Assembly: GCA_035318745.1 (NCBI GenBank)
Contig: DATHEA010000017.1
Location: 15,050 to 79,049, forward strand
DNA length: 64,000 bases
Source: VRUE01 sp035318745
Lineage (GTDB): Bacteria > Actinomycetota > Thermoleophilia > Solirubrobacterales > 70-9
Direction: 5' to 3'
Positions 60,667-64,000 of this stretch are shown in pieces. The translations under genes and the position numbers were made by a program. The notes under the pieces were generated by a model. That model had not been told where the DNA came from and made no database searches. It was given only the letters and a program-made list of their open reading frames with translations. Positions within the stretch are counted from its first letter, which is position 1, and every line of letters starts with the position of its first letter.

Positions 60667-61059
60667 GATCCGACCTCGATGTCACACAGGGATGTCGGCA
60701 AAACGCGAACGCCACAATCGCCGTCCGGTGGCTGGCTTGCACCTCTCAGGAGGCGGGTTGCAGCGTTCGGATGTGTGCTTGGACCTGCGCCGAGACCTGC
60801 GATGGGATGACCGTGAATAATTTTCATACTCGCTAAATAACTCCGCGACGATGGAGGAGTCAAGTCGGCCTCTTTCGACCTCCGTAATCCCCGTACATCC
60901 CCGAAAATCCCTGCATATCCGGGCCTCAAATTTTTAGGAAGCTTTTAGGATTGAGCTGACGTCCTGCCTCCGTGGCGGCCTCTCGATCGTCACCCTGGAG
61001 TGGCCGATCTCGCCGTGGTTCGATATAGGGTTCGCGCGAGTTGTGCCGATGACCAAGCG
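60667..61059. other. Non-coding boundary region, AT-richer, with repeats
   Basis: About 390 bases without a supported gene, between the minus-strand element operon and plus-strand genes. It contains AT-rich patches (near 60818-60840 and 60928-60950), four phased ATCC-type repeats (60885-60926) and the doublet TTTTTAGGA/CTTTTAGGA (60930-60950). The element's end, promoter or a transfer origin could lie here. Confidence 0.5.
60885..60926. repeat. Four 10-bp-spaced ATCC(C/G) repeats (iteron-like)
   Basis: ATCCCCG, ATCCCCG, ATCCCTG and ATCCGGG start at 60887, 60897, 60907 and 60917, exactly 10 bases apart, so they lie on the same face of the helix. Such phased repeats are typical of iterons, transfer origins or recombinase arm sites. 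Confidence 0.5.
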
Positions 61060-61983
61060 ATGCTCTCCATGAGTGCCCCGCGCTCAGCTCCTCGCCTGCT
61101 CGTCGGGACGTTCGAGCTGTACCGGCGCTACCCGTTGCTCTTCCTCGTCCTCGCCGCCGCGGTGATCGTGCCCTATGAACTGATCGTGCTCGCGGCGACC
61201 GACACCGGGTCCTTCTCACGCGCCGATGCGAGCACCGGAGCGTGGCTCTTCCTCACCCTCGCCGACTGGACTCTCGTCACCCCGCTGGTATCCGCTCTGC
61301 ACGTCCACGCCGTGTCCGAGGTGAGGCACCGCCGGCAGCCTCGGATCGGTTCCGTCGCCCTTCAGGGGCTCAGGGTTCTGCCGGTCGTGGCGGCCGCGAC
61401 GATCGTCTCCTGGCTCGGGATCATGGCCGGGTTCCTGCTGATTGTGCCTGGGGTGATCCTCTGGCTGCGCTGGGCGGTGGTCGCGCAGGCCGCAGCGATC
61501 GAGCGCGAGGGCTGGCTGCCGGCGTTGAGGCGCAGCGACAGGCTGGCCGACGGCCACTACCGACACGTCGCCGCCTTCCTGATCATGGTCGGCGTAATCG
61601 GGTCCGTGCCGTTCTTCGTCGGTGGCATCGCATTCGGGCATCACAACACCGGAGCTGTCTCATTCCTCACCGGAGTTGCGATCCGAGTCCTCACGGCGTC
61701 CTTTACGGCGCTCGCCGGGGCCCTACTGTATTACGACCTTTTGGCGCGTGAGGAAGAGGAGGAACCGGCGCCGGCCGGCGCCCAGCGAGCAGCCTTCGAC
61801 CCCCGCGCGTATTCGGACGTTGACCGGCCGAAGGGCTGGTACGTCGACCCCACCTCTCCCCGCTCGATGCGGCACTGGGGCGGGAGCGAGCGACCTGAGT
61901 GGACCGGCAGCACCCGGACTCCCCGCAAGATCAGGCGCGACTGGCACGCCGAGAACGTGAAAGGACAGCACCGTGAACGATGA
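61060..61983 (+). CDS. Polytopic membrane protein with DUF2510-like tail
   Basis: About 307 residues with five to six hydrophobic helices (for example YPLLFLVLAAAVIVPYELIVLAA, LPVVAAATIVSWLGIMAGFLL and a late FTALAGALLYYDLLA). After an acidic linker the C-terminus has GWYVDPTSPRSMRHWGGSE, like the DUF2510 GWYpDP..RWWDG motif. The helical part resembles glycerophosphodiester-phosphodiesterase-type membrane regions. The function is unknown. Two close ATGs (61060, 61069) are possible; no ribosome site is clear. It overlaps the next gene by eleven bases. Confidence 0.72.
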   Translation: MLSMSAPRSAPRLLVGTFELYRRYPLLFLVLAAAVIVPYELIVLAATDTGSFSRADASTGAWLFLTLADWTLVTPLVSALHVHAVSEVRHRRQPRIGSVALQGLRVLPVVAAATIVSWLGIMAGFLLIVPGVILWLRWAVVAQAAAIEREGWLPALRRSDRLADGHYRHVAAFLIMVGVIGSVPFFVGGIAFGHHNTGAVSFLTGVAIRVLTASFTALAGALLYYDLLAREEEEEPAPAGAQRAAFDPRAYSDVDRPKGWYVDPTSPRSMRHWGGSERPEWTGSTRTPRKIRRDWHAENVKGQHRER

Positions 61984-62620
61984 CTGGCGCCTTCAGATCG
62001 ACCTACACGAGGAGGGCCGGGCGCATGCGCTGACTGAGCGCCTCGACGCCGAACAGCTCGAACATGATCTGAGCGACGCGTTCCATGACCGCGTCATCGT
62101 GAGCCGAGACGGAGCGCGGGTGTTCCTCTACGCCGGCACCCGTGAGCAGGCCGAGCGCGCCCGAGACGCCGTCGAAGCGGATGCGGAGCAGCACGGCTGG
62201 ACGGTCGACATCGAGTTCCGCCACTGGCATCCCACCGCGGAGGACTGGGAGGACCCAGACAAGCCGCTGCCGGAGGACGACGCAGCCAAGCTGGTCGAGC
62301 ACGAAGCGCTGATCGCCCGCGAGCGCGAAGAGACGGCGAGGACCGGCCACCCCGAATTCGAGGTCCGCGTCGACCTCCCCTCCCGCCACGACGCAGTGCG
62401 CTTCTCGGAGCACTTGCGGGGGGAGGGCTTGCCTACGGTCCATCGCTGGAGGTTCTTGCTGGTAGGGGCCACCGACGAGGACATGGCCAACGACCTTGCC
62501 GAGCGAATCCGAAACGAGGCCCCATCCGGTAGCCGAGTCAAAGTCGAGGGTACCTGGGCCGTCGCATACGCCGAGCGCTCGCCGAACCCGTTTGCTGTGC
62601 TGGGCGGGCTGGGTGGATGA
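61973..62620 (+). CDS. Conserved-looking acidic hypothetical protein
   Basis: A 215-residue soluble protein, acidic, with two similar halves: LQIDLHEEGRAHALTERLDAEQLEHDL and VRVDLPSRHDAVRFSEHLRGEG each begin a ferredoxin-like beta-alpha unit, followed by VFLYAGTREQAERARDAVEA and RFLLVGATDEDMANDLAERI. It is thus an internal duplication. The GTG start has AAGGA seven bases upstream and overlaps the membrane protein gene, so the two are coupled. The function is unknown. Confidence 0.7.
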   Translation: MNDDWRLQIDLHEEGRAHALTERLDAEQLEHDLSDAFHDRVIVSRDGARVFLYAGTREQAERARDAVEADAEQHGWTVDIEFRHWHPTAEDWEDPDKPLPEDDAAKLVEHEALIAREREETARTGHPEFEVRVDLPSRHDAVRFSEHLRGEGLPTVHRWRFLLVGATDEDMANDLAERIRNEAPSGSRVKVEGTWAVAYAERSPNPFAVLGGLGG

Positions 62621-62624
62621 GGTC

Positions 62625-62998
62625 ATGGCCGCCGAGGAAACGCCGGCATTCCAAGCGCTGCCCTACGGCGACAGGTGGCGTATCACCAGATTTCTCGCCA
62701 AGGGTGAGGCCCCGCACGACCCACGGATGGCTGCCGCGGCTGTCGAGTTGGCTGAAAGCTTCCAATCCCGGGGCCGGGTCTACGCAACGTTCATTCGCTG
62801 GCTGCGATCGTCGTTGTCGTCCTTTGCGGAGTTGCAGCGATCTTCTTCACGGTGGACGGAGACACGCGGTCAGCAATCCTCAACGCGGTGATCGCGGTGG
62901 TCAACATCACGCAACTCGCGCTCAATCCGATGGTTCGGCCAAAGAGCGTGGCCCGATCCCTGGAGGCATCGAGACGGGTTATCGCCTCGGGAGGCTAA
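62625..62998 (+). pseudogene. Small membrane protein gene, frameshifted
   Basis: The first frame (MAAEETPAFQALPYGDRWRI, AAAAVELAESFQSRGRVY) is soluble and well coded, then decays into a Ser/Arg-rich sequence. The next frame from about 62782 gives NVHSLAAIVVVVLCGVAAIFF, a clear membrane helix, and a good C-terminus (VARSLEASRRVIASGG) ending at 62998. One missing base near 62781 joins them into a ~124-residue protein with two hydrophobic helices. It follows the preceding gene by four bases. Confidence 0.75.
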
Positions 62999-63182
62999 TA
63001 GCTGGATTTCGGGCGATGCGGGAGGATCTTCCCTATCGCTGCCCATTGCGAGCGGTCGCTCGCTCTTTGACCTCAGGCGGGTACCTCCGATTTCTTGACA
63101 TGACCTTATCCTCTCAGGGGATTTGGTCTCCATCGAAGCCGGGGCGGTTCAGACACACGCGCGTCGGCCTGGTCACAAAGTC
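62999..63182. other. Short gene-poor stretch
   Basis: 184 bases between convergent genes. No convincing coding frame, RNA gene or strong hairpin was seen. Confidence 0.4.
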
Positions 63183-64000
63183 TCATGGCGCACATTGGTT
63201 GAACGCTTGGGCAAGCCCAAGAATCGTGTTTGCGACACCGAGAATCTGTCCAGCGAAGCCGGTGACATGTCCGATATCGCTGACGATCTGGCTCGTGGAA
63301 CTGCGCAAATATGCACTTCCCTTACTCACGAACTCATTGCCGACGGCCGTCGCCGTGCTTTTTGCGTCAACGGGCACAGGGAAGTTCTGAGCTGCAAGGT
63401 CATGCGCTGCGCCTAGGCATTTCTGCGCCGTCTCGATCGCATCGCAGGCATCTTTGAAGCCGTTGCTGCAGTCAATTTGCTCACTTGCAATGGCGGACTC
63501 AAAGCCACTTGAAGCCTGGGCGAGCTGATCTCCAGGCGTGGGAGAGCCGCCACAGTTTGCAACGCCGAATATCGAGTGGTCCTCCGGGCCGCCGTTTGGT
63601 AGCCACGGACTTACTAGGACAGCGCCACACGCGAGTGACGGCTGGGCCGGAGGAAACGGCCCGTTGTCACTTCCCCAATTGACATAGGTCGCATCCACGG
63701 TGCAGTCGGCAGTACCCCAATCGCATGCCCGAATGCCAACTTCATTGCTGCTCAATGACCCACGAAGGCTGATATCTCCAGAAGCCACATCGAGGGCTTG
63801 CCCAGAGTTTGAAATCGTAACTTCCTGCAGTCGGCTGGAATCGGAGTAAGTCTGAACCGCGGTCTGCGCGTAGCTGAGGCTGGCGTGCTCGAGGTCGATC
63901 GAGCCGTGTTCGCCGAGGGTGGCGATCCCTCTCCAGTCGCCCGCGTGGGGAGAGCCCGAGCCGGTGGTGCCGCCGATCGAGTTGTCGTTGATCGAGGTGA
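63183..64000 (-). CDS. C-terminal part of a beta-helix-like surface protein, cut by window edge
   Basis: The minus-strand frame is open from the right edge to a stop at 63183, so 272 C-terminal residues are visible and the start lies outside. The first ~110 residues show right-handed beta-helix rungs (DWRGIATLGEHGSIDLEHAS, SRLQEVTISNSGQALDV). A Cys-rich part (IRACDWGTADCTVDA, ANCGGS, IDCSNGFKDACDAIE) and a helical tail follow. It is probably exported. A GTG at 63788 is in frame but is internal, since coding character continues upstream. Confidence 0.65.
   Translation of the reverse strand, partial: TSINDNSIGGTTGSGSPHAGDWRGIATLGEHGSIDLEHASLSYAQTAVQTYSDSSRLQEVTISNSGQALDVASGDISLRGSLSSNEVGIRACDWGTADCTVDATYVNWGSDNGPFPPAQPSLACGAVLVSPWLPNGGPEDHSIFGVANCGGSPTPGDQLAQASSGFESAIASEQIDCSNGFKDACDAIETAQKCLGAAHDLAAQNFPVPVDAKSTATAVGNEFVSKGSAYLRSSTSQIVSDIGHVTGFAGQILGVANTILGLAQAFNQCAP

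Noticed and set aside
58882..60810. Long plus-strand frame (642 codons) opposite the TraG-like operon
   Set aside because: It covers two oppositely oriented, motif-bearing genes and has shadow-like composition with no domain.
62617..63390. 257-codon plus-strand frame after the acidic hypothetical gene
   Set aside because: It overlaps the better-supported frameshifted membrane gene and runs antisense into the beta-helix protein gene; no motif.

Overview
The window is high-GC DNA with many GTG/TTG starts, ATGA/GTGA gene overlaps, collagen-like and RTX surface proteins, secreted proteins with Arg/His/Lys-rich tails, many TetR/PucR regulators and an ESX-like WXG locus. Together these suggest an actinobacterium of the Thermoleophilia (Solirubrobacterales-like). 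The lineage is inferred from protein style only. No rRNA or CRISPR array was seen. Two intact tRNA genes are present: Asp(GTC) and Val(TAC).

Layout. 1-8.9 kb: minus-strand surface block, with a truncated secreted protein, a PucR-type regulator, two very large secreted proteins and a collagen-like protein. 9-13.3 kb: two PIN toxin-antitoxin pairs, an RTX protein, an antitoxin remnant and an AbiEi-like/DUF559 protein. 13.4-22.6 kb: amine (probably putrescine) catabolism, with aminobutyraldehyde dehydrogenase, alanine dehydrogenase, PucR regulator and class III aminotransferase on the minus strand, divergent from an APC permease and UspA, then a PuuB-like FAD oxidase. The oxidase gene has a long palindrome on each side. 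22.8-31.6 kb: enolase-superfamily protein, ferritin, lipoprotein, two tandem S51 peptidases, three tandem TetR regulators, ECF sigma factor and methyltransferase. 31.8-41.4 kb: XRE regulator, tRNA-Asp, secreted protease and PG-binding protein, MBL hydrolase, FHA-HTH protein, a short FtsH-like protease, MpaB-like oxygenase, SRPBCC, methyltransferase and a frameshifted SDR.

41.5-47.8 kb is a compact type VII secretion-like locus: a large EccC/FtsK-like ATPase, two small WXG-like proteins and a coiled-coil protein ending in a ParB/Srx-like domain, flanked by a possible chaperone-fold protein and a SHOCT protein. A 3'-half tRNA-Val remnant and the intact tRNA-Val follow. 48.2-54.3 kb is the most interesting region. 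An N6-adenine DNA methyltransferase is divergent from a tightly coupled operon of a HARE-HTH-like protein, a winged-helix-like protein, a GHKL (MutL/MORC-like) ATPase and an HTH/homing-endonuclease-repeat protein. It looks like an unusual restriction or anti-phage system.

54.4-60.7 kb holds a toxin-antitoxin pair and a small integrative element: frameshifted tyrosine integrase, excisionase-like HTH, replication-relaxation protein, TraG/VirD4-like ATPase, an accessory gene that also appears frameshifted, and a membrane protein. 61-64 kb holds membrane and unknown proteins and the C-terminal part of a beta-helix-like surface protein cut by the window edge. At least four genes carry single-base-type frameshifts, so sequencing error should be excluded before calling them pseudogenes.
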